DNA from: Nocardioides kribbensis
GTDB taxonomy: Bacteria > Actinomycetota > Actinomycetes > Propionibacteriales > Nocardioidaceae
Direction: 5' to 3'
Length of the DNA stretch: 64,000 bases
Assembly: GCF_015070375.1 (NCBI RefSeq)
Contig: NZ_JADCLL010000001.1
Coordinates: forward strand, 808,501-872,500
The notes under the pieces are model-generated. The model was not told the DNA's origin and ran no database searches. It saw nothing but the letters and a program-made list of their open reading frames with translations. The position numbers were made by a program, and so were the translations under genes. Below are positions 26,501 to 33,702 of the stretch, piece after piece. Position 1 is the first letter of the stretch. Each line of letters opens with the position of its first letter.

Positions 26501-26990
26501 CCCGACCAAGGAGTTCCGCGAGTCGCGCTCGACCTACGGCGACCTCTCGGTGCTGTCCACCCTGGACTTCCTCTACGGGCTGCGCCGCGGCGAGGAGCAC
26601 ACCGTGGAGATCGCGGAGGGCAAGAAGCTCATCCTCGGCGTCCAGGCGATCGGCGAGCCCGACGAGCGCGGCATCCGCACGGTGATGTGCACCATCAACG
26701 GCCAGATGCGCCCGATCCCGGTGCGCGACCGCTCGGTCTCGGCCGACGCCGCGGCCGTGGAGAAGGCCGACCCGGCGAAGCCGGGCCAGGTCGCGGCCCC
26801 CTTCCAGGGCGTCGTGAGCGTCGTCGTGGCCGAGGGCGACCGCGTCGCCGCGGGCGACACCGTGGCCACCATCGAGGCCATGAAGATGGAGGCGGCGATC
26901 ACCGCCCCCGTCGACGGCACGGTGGAGCGGGTGGCGCTGTCGGGCACCCAGGCCGTCGAGGGCGGTGACCTGGTCGTCGTGCTGGCCTAG
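23592..26990 (+). CDS. pyc: Pyruvate carboxylase
   Basis: A 1132-residue single-chain enzyme that makes oxaloacetate from pyruvate and bicarbonate, replenishing the TCA cycle. Domains in order: biotin carboxylase (VLVANRGEIAIRAFRAAYELG, GYGFLSENPALA, VAGGGGRGMRRV, EMNPRIQVEHTVTEE), carboxyltransferase from about residue 520 (DTTFRDAHQSLLATRVRTKDL, EAWGGATYDVSLRFL, LHTHDTPGG), allosteric domain, and a C-terminal biotinyl domain with EAMKME. Length matches the family. The stop codon TAG is part of the -10 hexamer of the next gene. Confidence 0.97.
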   Translation: MFSKVLVANRGEIAIRAFRAAYELGAETVAVFPYEDRGSEHRLKADEAYEIGERGHPVRTYLDPDAIVAAAVQAGADAVYPGYGFLSENPALAEACANAGITFIGPTADVLELTGNKARAIAAAKAAGVPVLASVEPSTDVDALVEAAQELPFPLFVKAVAGGGGRGMRRVDDPARLREAVETCMREGEAAFGDPTVFVEQAVVEPRHIEVQILADGQGGVMHLFERDCSVQRRHQKVVEIAPAPNLDPELRDRMCADAVRFAREIGYRNAGTVEFLLDPDGNYVFIEMNPRIQVEHTVTEEVTDVDLVQSQMRIASGESLADLGLSQETVQLRGAALQCRITTESPANDFRPDTGTITTYRSPGGAGVRVDGGTTYSGAEVSAHFDSMLAKLTCRGRDFPTAVARARRAVAEFRIRGVATNIAFLQALLDDPDFAAGRVTTSFIETHPQLLTARASGDRGTKLLAYLADVTVNKPHGEAPVTLDPRTKLPRVDLSVPAPDGTRQQLLALGPDAFARDLRERTGVAVTDTTFRDAHQSLLATRVRTKDLLAVAGHVARTTPQLWSLEAWGGATYDVSLRFLAEDPWERLAQLRQAVPNICLQMLLRGRNTVGYTPYPTAVTHAFVEEAAATGIDVFRIFDALNDVEQMRPAIEAVRATGTTVAEVALCYTGDLSDPAEDLYTLDYYLRLAEQIVDAGAHVLAIKDMAGLLRAPAARTLVTALRERFDLPVHLHTHDTPGGQLATLLAAIDAGVDAVDAATAAMAGTTSQPPISALVAGTDFSARETGLDLAAVNALEPYWEATRRVYAPFESGLPAPTGRVYRHEIPGGQLSNLRQQAIALGLGEKFEQIEDMYAAANDILGRVVKVTPSSKVVGDLALHLVAAGADPEEFAADPASFDIPGSVIGFLHGELGDPPGGWPEPFRTRALEGRSYQAPAEELTDEQAAGLGLDGEVSQRTRRDTLNELLFAGPTKEFRESRSTYGDLSVLSTLDFLYGLRRGEEHTVEIAEGKKLILGVQAIGEPDERGIRTVMCTINGQMRPIPVRDRSVSADAAAVEKADPAKPGQVAAPFQGVVSVVVAEGDRVAAGDTVATIEAMKMEAAITAPVDGTVERVALSGTQAVEGGDLVVVLA

Positions 26991-26993
26991 GGT
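26988..26993 (+). promoter_or_regulatory. -10 element TAGGGT overlapping the pyc stop codon
   Basis: The first three bases are the pyc TAG stop; six bases later comes the ATG of the small hydrolase gene, which would be leaderless. Confidence 0.45.
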
Positions 26994-26999
26994 CGGGCG

Positions 27000-27566
27000 A
27001 TGACCCACGTCGTCCTCTTCCACCACGCCCTCGGGCAGACGCCCGGCTTCCACGCCTTCGCCGACCGGCTGCGCGCAGCCGGTCACGAGGTCACCGCCCC
27101 CGACCTCTACGCCGGGGCGACCTTCACCGACCTCGACGAGGGCGTGGCCCACGCCCGCTCGACCGGCTTCGACGTCGTGCGTCAGCGCGGCCTGGACGCC
27201 GCCGCCGACCTGCCCGACGACGTGGTGTGGGCCGGGATGTCCCTGGGGCTGATGCCGGCGCAGACCCTGGCCCAGACCCGGCCCGGCGCCCGCGGGGCGC
27301 TGCTCCTGCACGGCAGCGTGCCGCCGGAGGCGCTCGGGTCGCCCTGGCCGAGCGGGCTGCCGGCGCAGGTGCACGTCATGGAGCACGACGACTGGGGCGA
27401 CGTCGACGACTGCCGCGCCCTGGCCGCCGCGCAGGACGAGGTCGAGCTCTTCCTCTACCCCGGCGCGGGCCACCTCTTCACCGACGCCTCCTCGGTCGAC
27501 CACGACCCCGCCGCGAGCGACCTGCTCCTCGAGCGGGTCCTGGCCTTCCTCCAGCGGGTCGGCTAG
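27000..27566 (+). CDS. Small dienelactone hydrolase family protein
   Basis: A 188-residue alpha/beta hydrolase. The nucleophile elbow is WAGMSLGLMPAQ, so the nucleophile is Ser rather than Cys; Asp of HDDWGD and His of GAGHLF complete a plausible triad. Starts with VVLFHHALGQTPGFHAFADRLRAAGHEV, typical of this subgroup. No substrate can be named. The stop shares the palindromic CTAG with the stop of the convergent regulator gene. Confidence 0.83.
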   Translation: MTHVVLFHHALGQTPGFHAFADRLRAAGHEVTAPDLYAGATFTDLDEGVAHARSTGFDVVRQRGLDAAADLPDDVVWAGMSLGLMPAQTLAQTRPGARGALLLHGSVPPEALGSPWPSGLPAQVHVMEHDDWGDVDDCRALAAAQDEVELFLYPGAGHLFTDASSVDHDPAASDLLLERVLAFLQRVG

Positions 27567-28114
27567 CCCCCGGGCGTCGCGGGCGCCGGCGTGGTGATGA
27601 CGTCGACGCCCGTCATGCCGCCGGCACCCGCCGTGTAGGCGTGCGGCCGGTCGGCCGCCCACTCCGCGGTGGCGCCCGCGGCGAGCTCCAGGGGGGCGTC
27701 GTCGCCCGGCTCCACCCGGCACGAGCCGGTCAGCACCACCAGGCGCTCGCGGGTGCCCGGGGCGTGGGCCGGCGAGCGGCGACGACCGCCGGGCGGCATG
27801 CGCAGCAGCCAGACCTCCACCGTGCGGTCGGCCTCGGCGAGCAGGTGCAGCCGCACGGTCTCCAGATCCGGGTCGGCCACCGCGACCCCGTCGCGGTCCT
27901 CGACGAGGGCGGCCAGCGGCACACCGAGCGGGCCCGCGAGGGCGTACAGCGTGTCGAGGGTCGGGTTGCGGCGCCCCGTCTCGAGCTCCGAGAGCGAGCC
28001 CTTGCCCACGCCGGCGGCCTCGGCCAGCGCGGCCAGCGACAGCCCGCGCGCGCGGCGTACGGCGCGCACCCGCGCACCGGCCTCGGCGCCCGGGCGGTGG
28101 ACCTGGTCCGCCAC
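27563..28114 (-). CDS. XRE-family regulator with C-terminal cupin domain
   Basis: A 183-residue regulator: an XRE helix-turn-helix (LSLAALAEAAGVGKGSLSELETGRRNPTLDTLYALAGPLGVPLAAL, about residues 24-70) and a cupin domain (about 90-170) that should bind a small ligand. It is divergent from the benE-like transporter, with a 26-bp palindrome between them, so it very probably controls that transporter and itself in response to a substrate such as an aromatic acid. GTG at 28114 has a GGAGGGAG site eight bases upstream. Confidence 0.88.
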   Translation of the reverse strand: MADQVHRPGAEAGARVRAVRRARGLSLAALAEAAGVGKGSLSELETGRRNPTLDTLYALAGPLGVPLAALVEDRDGVAVADPDLETVRLHLLAEADRTVEVWLLRMPPGGRRRSPAHAPGTRERLVVLTGSCRVEPGDDAPLELAAGATAEWAADRPHAYTAGAGGMTGVDVITTPAPATPGG

Positions 28115-28130
28115 GGGCGGCTCCCTCCGA

Positions 28131-28156
28131 CTAGGGTTCTGTATACGGAACCCTAG
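28131..28156. promoter_or_regulatory. 26-bp palindromic operator between XRE-cupin gene and benE
   Basis: CTAGGGTTC (28131-28139) and GAACCCTAG (28148-28156) are exact inverted repeats around T-GTATAC-G, itself centred on a palindromic GTATAC; only one position pair breaks full symmetry. It sits 16 bases from the regulator start and 18 bases from the transporter start, so one site could control both promoters. TAGGGT hexamers on each strand may be the -10 elements. Confidence 0.75.
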
Positions 28157-28174
28157 CGCGGCGAGGAGGCCCCG

Positions 28175-29392
28175 GTGCCGACCACGACCGACGACGCCCC
28201 GGAGGCGCCCGCCCACGGCAGCCCCGTGCTGGCCGGTGTGGTGGTCGCCCTCGTCGGCTTCTCCAGCTCCTTCGCGGTCGTGCTGGCCGGGCTGGTGGCC
28301 GTCGGCGCCTCGCCCACCCAGGCCGCCTCCGGGCTGCTGACGCTCTGCGTCACGCAGGCGCTGGGCATGCTCTGGCTCAGCCTGCGTCACCGCATCCCGC
28401 TCACCCTGGCCTGGTCGACCCCGGGCGCGGCGCTGCTGGCCACGACCGGCGGTGCCGTGGGCGGCTGGCCCGCGGCGGTGGGCGCGTTCGTCGCCACCGG
28501 CGCGCTCGTGCTGCTCACCGCGGCGTGGCCGCGGCTGGGTGACCTGGTCGCCCGGGTGCCGCCCGCGCTCGCCCGGGCGATGCTCGCCGGGGTGCTGCTG
28601 CCGCTGTGCCTGGCGCCGGTGACGGCGCTCGCCACCGACCCGTGGGCGGTGGCGCCGGTCGTCGTGGTGTGGCTGGTCCTGCTGCGCGCGGCCCGCCGGT
28701 GGGCCGCGCCCGCGGCGCTGGGCGCCGCGCTGGTCGTCGCCGTGGTCGACGTGACCGCCGGCGACGGCGCCCGGCTCGCCGCGGGCGACCTGCTGCCGCG
28801 TCTCGACCTCACCGCTCCGACGTGGACGCTGCCGGCCCTGGTGGGCCTGGCGCTGCCGCTCTACGTCGTCACGATGGCCTCGCAGAACCTCCCCGGGGTG
28901 GCGGTGATGAGCGCCGAGGGCTACGCCGTGCCGTGGCGCGAGTCGATGGCGGTCACGGGGGTGGCCACCGTGGTCGGCGCCCCGGCCGGCGCCCACGCGG
29001 TCAACCTGGCCGCGATCACCGCGGCCCTGGCGGCCGGCCCCGAGGCCGGCCCCGACCGCGAGCGCCGCTGGGTCGCCGCCGTCACCGCGGCGGTGGCCTA
29101 CCTCGCGCTGGCGGTGGCCAGCGCCGCCCTGGCCTCCCTGGTGGCCGCCTCCTCCAGCGCGGTGGTGCCCGCCGCGGCCGGTCTGGCGCTGCTGGGCACG
29201 TTCGCCGCCTCGGCCAGCGACGCCCTGGGCGCGAGCGAGCAGCGTGAGGCCGCGGCCGTCACCTTCCTCGTCGCCGCCTCCGGCGTCGTCGTGCTCGGCG
29301 TGGGAGCGGCGTTCTGGGCGCTGCTGGCCGGGCTCGGGGTGCGCGCGGCGCTGCGCGCGGGCCCCCGCGCGGTCACGACACCGCGACGGTGA
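28175..29392 (+). CDS. benE: BenE-family benzoate/H+ symporter-like transporter
   Basis: A 405-residue membrane protein with about twelve helices. The family signatures are VVALVGFSSSFAVVLAGLVAVGASPTQAASGL, WSTPGAALLAT, ALPLYVVTMASQNLPGVAVM and GAPAGAHAVNLAAITAAL. BenE homologues import benzoate with protons, but many have unknown substrates and no benzoate-degradation genes are in the window. The GTG has a GAGGAGG site. The last 20 bases overlap the end of the convergent SpoIID-like gene. Confidence 0.9.
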   Translation: MPTTTDDAPEAPAHGSPVLAGVVVALVGFSSSFAVVLAGLVAVGASPTQAASGLLTLCVTQALGMLWLSLRHRIPLTLAWSTPGAALLATTGGAVGGWPAAVGAFVATGALVLLTAAWPRLGDLVARVPPALARAMLAGVLLPLCLAPVTALATDPWAVAPVVVVWLVLLRAARRWAAPAALGAALVVAVVDVTAGDGARLAAGDLLPRLDLTAPTWTLPALVGLALPLYVVTMASQNLPGVAVMSAEGYAVPWRESMAVTGVATVVGAPAGAHAVNLAAITAALAAGPEAGPDRERRWVAAVTAAVAYLALAVASAALASLVAASSSAVVPAAAGLALLGTFAASASDALGASEQREAAAVTFLVAASGVVVLGVGAAFWALLAGLGVRAALRAGPRAVTTPRR

Positions 29393-30593
29393 ACCAGGTC
29401 GAGCGCAGGCCCAGCGCGGAGCGGAACCCGTCGCCGCTCACCGTGACCGAGCCCCGCGTCCCGCTCAGCACGAGGGTCGTGACGCGACCGCCCCACTCGC
29501 CGTTGCCGTCGCGGGCGGTGACCCGCACGCCCCGCAGGTCGCCGACCGCGGGCCAGCGCCGCTCCAGGGTCTCGTCGGCCAGCCGCACCGACCAGTCGTG
29601 CACGGGGTTGCCGGCCCAGTCGTCGTACGGGTCGGCCCGGGCCACCAGGTAGGGCACCGAGCCGGCCGAGGTCCATCCCCCGCTGCTCGAGGAGAACTGC
29701 GTGAAGGCGGGCGACCCGTCGGCGAGCAGCACCTGGCCGGCGGTGTCGGCGATCGCGGCGTCGGAGGCGGGGTGCTCGGAGCCGACCCCGCCGTAGACCT
29801 GAGAGGCCGTGGTGTCGTAGACGTCGAAGTGGCCCCCGCGGGGGTGGAGCCGCTCGTAGGCGGCGTAGGTGCGGGCCGCCACCGCCTGGGCCCGCACGGC
29901 GGCCGGCGACCAGCTCGCCGGCACCTCGCGCGGCACCACGCCGCGCAGGTAGGCCTCCAGGCGCAGGTCGTTGACCGTGTCGCGGGCGGCCGAGCCCGGG
30001 GTCACGGTGGCGGCACGCAGCCGACCGCGGTACTGCTGGTCCCCGCCGGGCGTCACCAGGGTGAGCGGCTGACCGCCCGCGGCGAGCTCCCCGTCGCCCT
30101 CGAGCTCGCGCCAGCGCCGCCATCGGTCGGTGCGGAAGGAGACCCGGGTGGCCCCGGTGGCGGCCTGCTGCACCCGCCACAGCGAGGCGCCCTTGTCGGG
30201 CAGCAGGGTCAGCTCACCGGTCGCGGTGTCGCGCAGCGTCAGCCCCGGCCGGGCGCGCACGACGAGGTCGTCGGTGGTGTCGGCGCCGACGAGCACGTCG
30301 ATGCGTCCGGCGCGCCGGCCCCAGGTCAGGTCGGGGTAGTAGAAGTCGAGGATCTCGCGGTGGTCCAGGCCCTGGCGGGCCGCGCCCTCCGCGCCGTACT
30401 GCGACATGCCGTGACCGTGACCGTAGCCGTGGCCGGTGAGGGTCAGCACGGCGTCGGGCGGCACGGTCCAGGTGTCGGCGGCCGACGCGGCCGACGCGGA
30501 CGGCGTCGCCGCGAGCGGGGCGGGCAGGGGCACGGCGACGGCGGCGAGCAGCAGGGCGACGCGCGCACGACCGCGGGGTCGGCGGGACAGCAT
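29373..30593 (-). CDS. Secreted SpoIID/LytB-domain protein (first copy)
   Basis: A 406-residue protein with an N-terminal signal peptide (basic MLSRRPRGRARV, hydrophobic core, ASA-type cleavage site) and a SpoIID domain: GHGYGHGHGMSQYGAEGAARQG, FYYPDL, VVPREVPASWSPAAVRAQAVAARTYA and the FSSSSGGWT substrate-site segment. SpoIID domains are peptidoglycan lytic enzymes acting on stem-peptide-free glycans, or cell-wall amidase enhancers. The ATG at 30593 is preferred over GTG at 30611 because it begins the basic region of the signal peptide. A related gene lies directly upstream. Confidence 0.88.
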   Translation of the reverse strand: MLSRRPRGRARVALLLAAVAVPLPAPLAATPSASAASAADTWTVPPDAVLTLTGHGYGHGHGMSQYGAEGAARQGLDHREILDFYYPDLTWGRRAGRIDVLVGADTTDDLVVRARPGLTLRDTATGELTLLPDKGASLWRVQQAATGATRVSFRTDRWRRWRELEGDGELAAGGQPLTLVTPGGDQQYRGRLRAATVTPGSAARDTVNDLRLEAYLRGVVPREVPASWSPAAVRAQAVAARTYAAYERLHPRGGHFDVYDTTASQVYGGVGSEHPASDAAIADTAGQVLLADGSPAFTQFSSSSGGWTSAGSVPYLVARADPYDDWAGNPVHDWSVRLADETLERRWPAVGDLRGVRVTARDGNGEWGGRVTTLVLSGTRGSVTVSGDGFRSALGLRSTWFTVAVS

Positions 30594-30636
30594 GACCCGA
30601 TGGCACCACACGACCCACCGGCCCCGCGGGGCTCTT

Positions 30637-30662
30637 CGCGAACTACGCCGGGGTAGTTCGCG
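30637..30662 (-). terminator. 10-bp hairpin after the second SpoIID-like gene
   Basis: CGCGAACTAC (30637-30646) pairs with GTAGTTCGCG (30653-30662) around a 6-base loop, nine bases past the stop of the gene at 30672-31937. Confidence 0.7.
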
Positions 30663-30671
30663 GGAGGAGGC

Positions 30672-31937
30672 TCAGACGAGCCAGAACCAGTCCGAGCGCA
30701 ACCCGAAGAACGAGCGGAACCGGTCACCGCTCACGGTGCTGGAGGCGTCGGTGCCACTCACGCGCACCTCGACGACGCGACCGCCGCGCGGGCCGTCTCC
30801 GTCGCGGCGGGTGACCTCCACGCCGGTGAGCTCGCCGATCTGCGGCAGCGCCCGCTCGAGCGCCTCGTCGCTGATCCGCACCGTGCCCTCGGGCCACGGC
30901 ACGTAGGGGTTGCCGCGCCACGGGTCGTAGGGGTCCCTTTTCGCCCGCAGGTAGCCGAAGGATCCGGCCCGGGTCCAGCCGCCGTTGCTGGCCGAGAACT
31001 GCGCGAAGATCGGCTTCCCGTCCTTCGTGCGCACCTGGCGCGCGGTGGCCCGGATCGCCGTGTCGGCCCGCGGGTGCTCGGCGGAGAAGCCGCCGTAGAC
31101 CTGGCAGGCGGCGGTGTCGCACAGCTGGTAGTGCCGCGAGCCCGGTGCGGCGGCGCGCTCGAAGGCGGCGTAGGTGCGGGCGGCGACGGCCTGGGCGCGG
31201 ATCGCGTCGGGGTCCCAGGTCGAGGCGATCACCTCGGCCGGCACCACGCCCCGCAGGTAGGACTCCAGCGCGACGACGTTGACGGTGTCGCGGCCCGACC
31301 CGGAGGCCGCCGAGCGCAGCGCGCCGCGGTAGTCCACGGCGCCCGCGGGCGTGTGCAGCCGCACCGGCGCTCCCCCGGCCGCGAACTGCGCCTGCCCCGG
31401 CAGCACCCGCCACCGCTTCCAGGGGCCGCCGGAGGTCTGCGACGAGACCAGGCTGTCACCGTCGGCGGCGGCGGTGATCCGCCACCGGCTCGCCTCGGGG
31501 CGGGCCTCGGCGAGCCGCCAGGTGCGCGCGGAGCCCGCCGACCCGGTCGCGGTCAGGGCCCGACGCGCGCTCACGACGACGTCGTCGCTGGTGTCGGCCG
31601 AGAGCAGCACCCTGACGTCGCCGCCGACCGTGCCCCGGCCGGTGCCGGGGTAGTAGAAGCGCAGGATCCGCTGGGCCCCGAGGCCCTGGCGTGCGGCGCC
31701 CTCGGCGCCCCACTGCGACAGGCCGACGCCGTGGCCGTAGCCGCGCCCGGCCAGGTCGACGCCACCGATCGGGGCCCTCCGCTCCCCCTCCTCGGCGGCC
31801 GCACCGCGCGTCGGCAGGGCGACCGACATCAGTGCCACCGACAGCAGGGCCACCGACAGCAGGGCGGCCGACAGCAGGGAGCCGGCGCCGCTCAGGCGGC
31901 GCGCGGGGTGGGCACGGGCGGGGCGGGGGTGGCGCAC
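30672..31937 (-). CDS. Secreted SpoIID/LytB-domain protein (second copy)
   Basis: A 421-residue paralogue of the preceding protein with GRGYGHGVGLSQWGAEGAARQG, VVPAEVIASTWDPDAIRAQAVAARTYA and FSASNGGWT. The GTG at 31937 is chosen because GGGAG lies five bases upstream, whereas the farther in-frame GTG at 31985 falls inside the terminator loop of the upstream gene. The signal peptide core (LLSVA-type repeats) is built from 15-bp tandem repeats. Both copies keep the SpoIID active-site region, so both are presumably active wall enzymes. Confidence 0.87.
   Translation of the reverse strand: MRHPRPARAHPARRLSGAGSLLSAALLSVALLSVALMSVALPTRGAAAEEGERRAPIGGVDLAGRGYGHGVGLSQWGAEGAARQGLGAQRILRFYYPGTGRGTVGGDVRVLLSADTSDDVVVSARRALTATGSAGSARTWRLAEARPEASRWRITAAADGDSLVSSQTSGGPWKRWRVLPGQAQFAAGGAPVRLHTPAGAVDYRGALRSAASGSGRDTVNVVALESYLRGVVPAEVIASTWDPDAIRAQAVAARTYAAFERAAAPGSRHYQLCDTAACQVYGGFSAEHPRADTAIRATARQVRTKDGKPIFAQFSASNGGWTRAGSFGYLRAKRDPYDPWRGNPYVPWPEGTVRISDEALERALPQIGELTGVEVTRRDGDGPRGGRVVEVRVSGTDASSTVSGDRFRSFFGLRSDWFWLV
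31820..31879. repeat. 15-bp tandem repeat in a signal-peptide coding region
   Basis: Four units of about CCACCGACAGCAGGG (two identical, two diverged) encode LLSVA-like blocks on the minus strand, forming the hydrophobic core of the second SpoIID-like protein's signal peptide. Confidence 0.9.
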
Positions 31938-31967
31938 AGGGACTCCCGGGGGGGTGGAGGCAGGCAG

Positions 31968-32003
31968 GACGCGCCCGATCCTCACAGGAGGACCGGGCGC
32001 GTC
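31968..32003 (-). terminator. Hairpin terminator after the LVIVD-repeat gene
   Basis: A 10-bp outer stem (GACGCGCCCG/CGGGCGCGTC) and 4-bp inner stem (CCTC/GAGG) with a two-base mismatch between them, starting 45 bases past the stop at 32048. Confidence 0.7.
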
Positions 32004-32047
32004 TCAAGCCCGCTCGGTGCGGTGCGGTGCCGTGCGGGGTGGTGCGG

Positions 32048-33586
32048 TCAGCCGTTGTAGGACGGCTGCGACTGGGCGTTGAAGGTGCCCATGCGCACCT
32101 TCTTGGCCTTGTTCACGCGCGGGTCGTCGATGGCGAAGACCTCGAGGCCGCGGGTGATGTCGCTGGAGTAGATGTGGCCGTTGTACCAGTACGTCGACCA
32201 GGAGCCACCGAGCACGAGCTCGGTGTCGGAGATGGCTCCGCGGTCGAAGTGGGCGATCTCGACCGGCTTGCGGGAGTTGGTGAAGTCGAAGACCGAGAAG
32301 CCGCCCTGGTACCACGCCTGCACCATGATGTCGCGGCCCTCCACCGGGATCAGCGAGCCGTTGTGGGCCACGCAGTTCTCGGTGAGCGCCTGGGTGCGCG
32401 GGATCTTGTAGTAGCTGCGGAACTCCAGGTCGCGACGCACGATGTCGTAGATGCCGTTGGCGCCCCGCTTGGGGCCGGTGCCGGGGTTGCAGGTCGGCGC
32501 ACCGCCGCCGCCGAGCTCGTCGGTGAAGACGACCTTGGTGCCGGCGTTGTTGAAGGTGGCGCTGTGCCAGAAGGCGAAGTTGCGCTCGTCGCGGACCCGG
32601 TCGATGACGCGGGGCTCGGCGCGCTTGCTGATGTCCATCAGGATGCCGTCGCCCATGCAGGCCCCCGCGGCGAGGTCCTTCTGCGGGTAGGCGGTGATGT
32701 CGTGGCAGCCGCTCGTGGCGCTGTTGCCGCCGGGCACGCCGCTGCCGGGGTTGCCGCCGCCGGGGAACAGCCTCGGCGTGCGGAGCAGCTCCGCCCCGGC
32801 GGGGTCGGACACGGGCACGGTGACGATGCTGATGCGGTCGTGCGGGGTCTGGCAGTCGGGGAAGGCGTCGTTGGGTCCGTAGGAGGACACGTAGACGAAG
32901 AGCCGCTCCCCCGACTTCGACGGCGCGAGGGTGTGGGTGTGCGAGCCGCAGTCGGTCTCCACCGACGCGACGTACTCCGGGGCGGCGGGGTCGGAGATGT
33001 CGAAGACCCGCAGACCCTCCCACGACGACTCCTCCTCGGCCGACTGCGAGACGCTGCTGCACGAGTCGTCGCTGCGGCTGGAGTCGACGCTCAGCACGAG
33101 GACGTCGCGGTAGACCGAGACGTCGCCCTGACCGCCGGGGCACTCGACCTGGGCCACGCGCTTCGGCTCGGTGGGGCGGGAGATGTCGAAGACCGCGAAG
33201 CCGTTGTAGTTGCCGTCGTAGGCGTACTTGCCCTGGAAGGCCAGGTCGCTGCCGACGCCGCCGTTCTCCGGCGTGAAGGAGCCGACCAGCGGCTTGCGGG
33301 CGATCTGTCGCACGTTGCTGCTCTTGTCGACCTCGCCCTGGTCGGCGGTGGCCTCGTAGGAGTCGAGACCGGCGAGCGCCTGGCCGGGCAGCGCGCAGGC
33401 GTCGTCGAAGTTGTCGCCGGCGGCGCGCAGGTCCGCGCGCTCGGCGGGGGTGCAGGTCGGGTCGGTGCGCTCGGCGGAGGCCGAGCCGGCGCCGGTGATC
33501 GTGAGGCCGGCGACCGCGCCGGCGCCGAGGGCCAGCGAGAGCAGCGCGAGCCCGGCGCGGGTGCGGCGGGGGGTGGGTGGTGTCAC
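32048..33586 (-). CDS. Secreted LVIVD-repeat (beta-propeller-like) protein
   Basis: A 512-residue exported protein with a signal peptide of about 38 residues ending in GSASA. It contains repeated propeller-type segments such as YNGFAVFDISRPTEPKRVAQVE, EGLRVFDISDPAAPEYVASVE, GGFSVFDFTNSRKPVEIAHFD and RGLEVFAIDDPRVNKAKKV, which are LVIVD blades, plus several Cys pairs that may form disulfides outside the cell. Function is unknown. It is divergent from a DUF305 lipoprotein gene, a pairing I recall in other actinobacteria, suggesting a shared extracellular, possibly metal-related role. Confidence 0.87.
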   Translation of the reverse strand: MTPPTPRRTRAGLALLSLALGAGAVAGLTITGAGSASAERTDPTCTPAERADLRAAGDNFDDACALPGQALAGLDSYEATADQGEVDKSSNVRQIARKPLVGSFTPENGGVGSDLAFQGKYAYDGNYNGFAVFDISRPTEPKRVAQVECPGGQGDVSVYRDVLVLSVDSSRSDDSCSSVSQSAEEESSWEGLRVFDISDPAAPEYVASVETDCGSHTHTLAPSKSGERLFVYVSSYGPNDAFPDCQTPHDRISIVTVPVSDPAGAELLRTPRLFPGGGNPGSGVPGGNSATSGCHDITAYPQKDLAAGACMGDGILMDISKRAEPRVIDRVRDERNFAFWHSATFNNAGTKVVFTDELGGGGAPTCNPGTGPKRGANGIYDIVRRDLEFRSYYKIPRTQALTENCVAHNGSLIPVEGRDIMVQAWYQGGFSVFDFTNSRKPVEIAHFDRGAISDTELVLGGSWSTYWYNGHIYSSDITRGLEVFAIDDPRVNKAKKVRMGTFNAQSQPSYNG

Positions 33587-33617
33587 GGGGGGTGGGCCCT
33601 TCGTCCGAGTGTCGAAT

Positions 33618-33640
33618 CCCTCCGCGGGTGCCGCGGAGGG
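33618..33640. other. 10-bp GC hairpin in the divergent LVIVD/DUF305 gap
   Basis: CCCTCCGCGG and CCGCGGAGGG flank a 3-base GTG loop. It lies upstream of both genes, so it is not a terminator for either; it could be an operator or a leader hairpin. Confidence 0.5.
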
Positions 33641-33702
33641 GTGGGTCAGGAGAATCTTGGCCGCTGTGGCCCGATCGCGCCACCCTGTGATGTGCTGGAT
33701 CC

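Noticed and set aside
22071..26990. Possible fusion of a long N-terminal extension to pyruvate carboxylase
   Set aside because: The extension is out-of-frame translation of the PH-domain gene; the true start at 23592 begins the biotin carboxylase domain and has a -10 element six bases upstream.
22812..27722. A 1636-codon open frame on the minus strand opposite pyc and the PH-domain genes
   Set aside because: It is antisense to genes with full protein-family motifs, has no recognisable domain, and long antisense frames are expected at this GC content.
27563..28996. N-terminally extended form of the XRE-cupin regulator
   Set aside because: The extra residues are antisense to benE; the GTG at 28114 has a good ribosome site and begins just before the helix-turn-helix.
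31938..31985. Upstream GTG start for the second SpoIID-like protein
   Set aside because: It falls in the loop of the terminator hairpin of the preceding gene and has no ribosome site.
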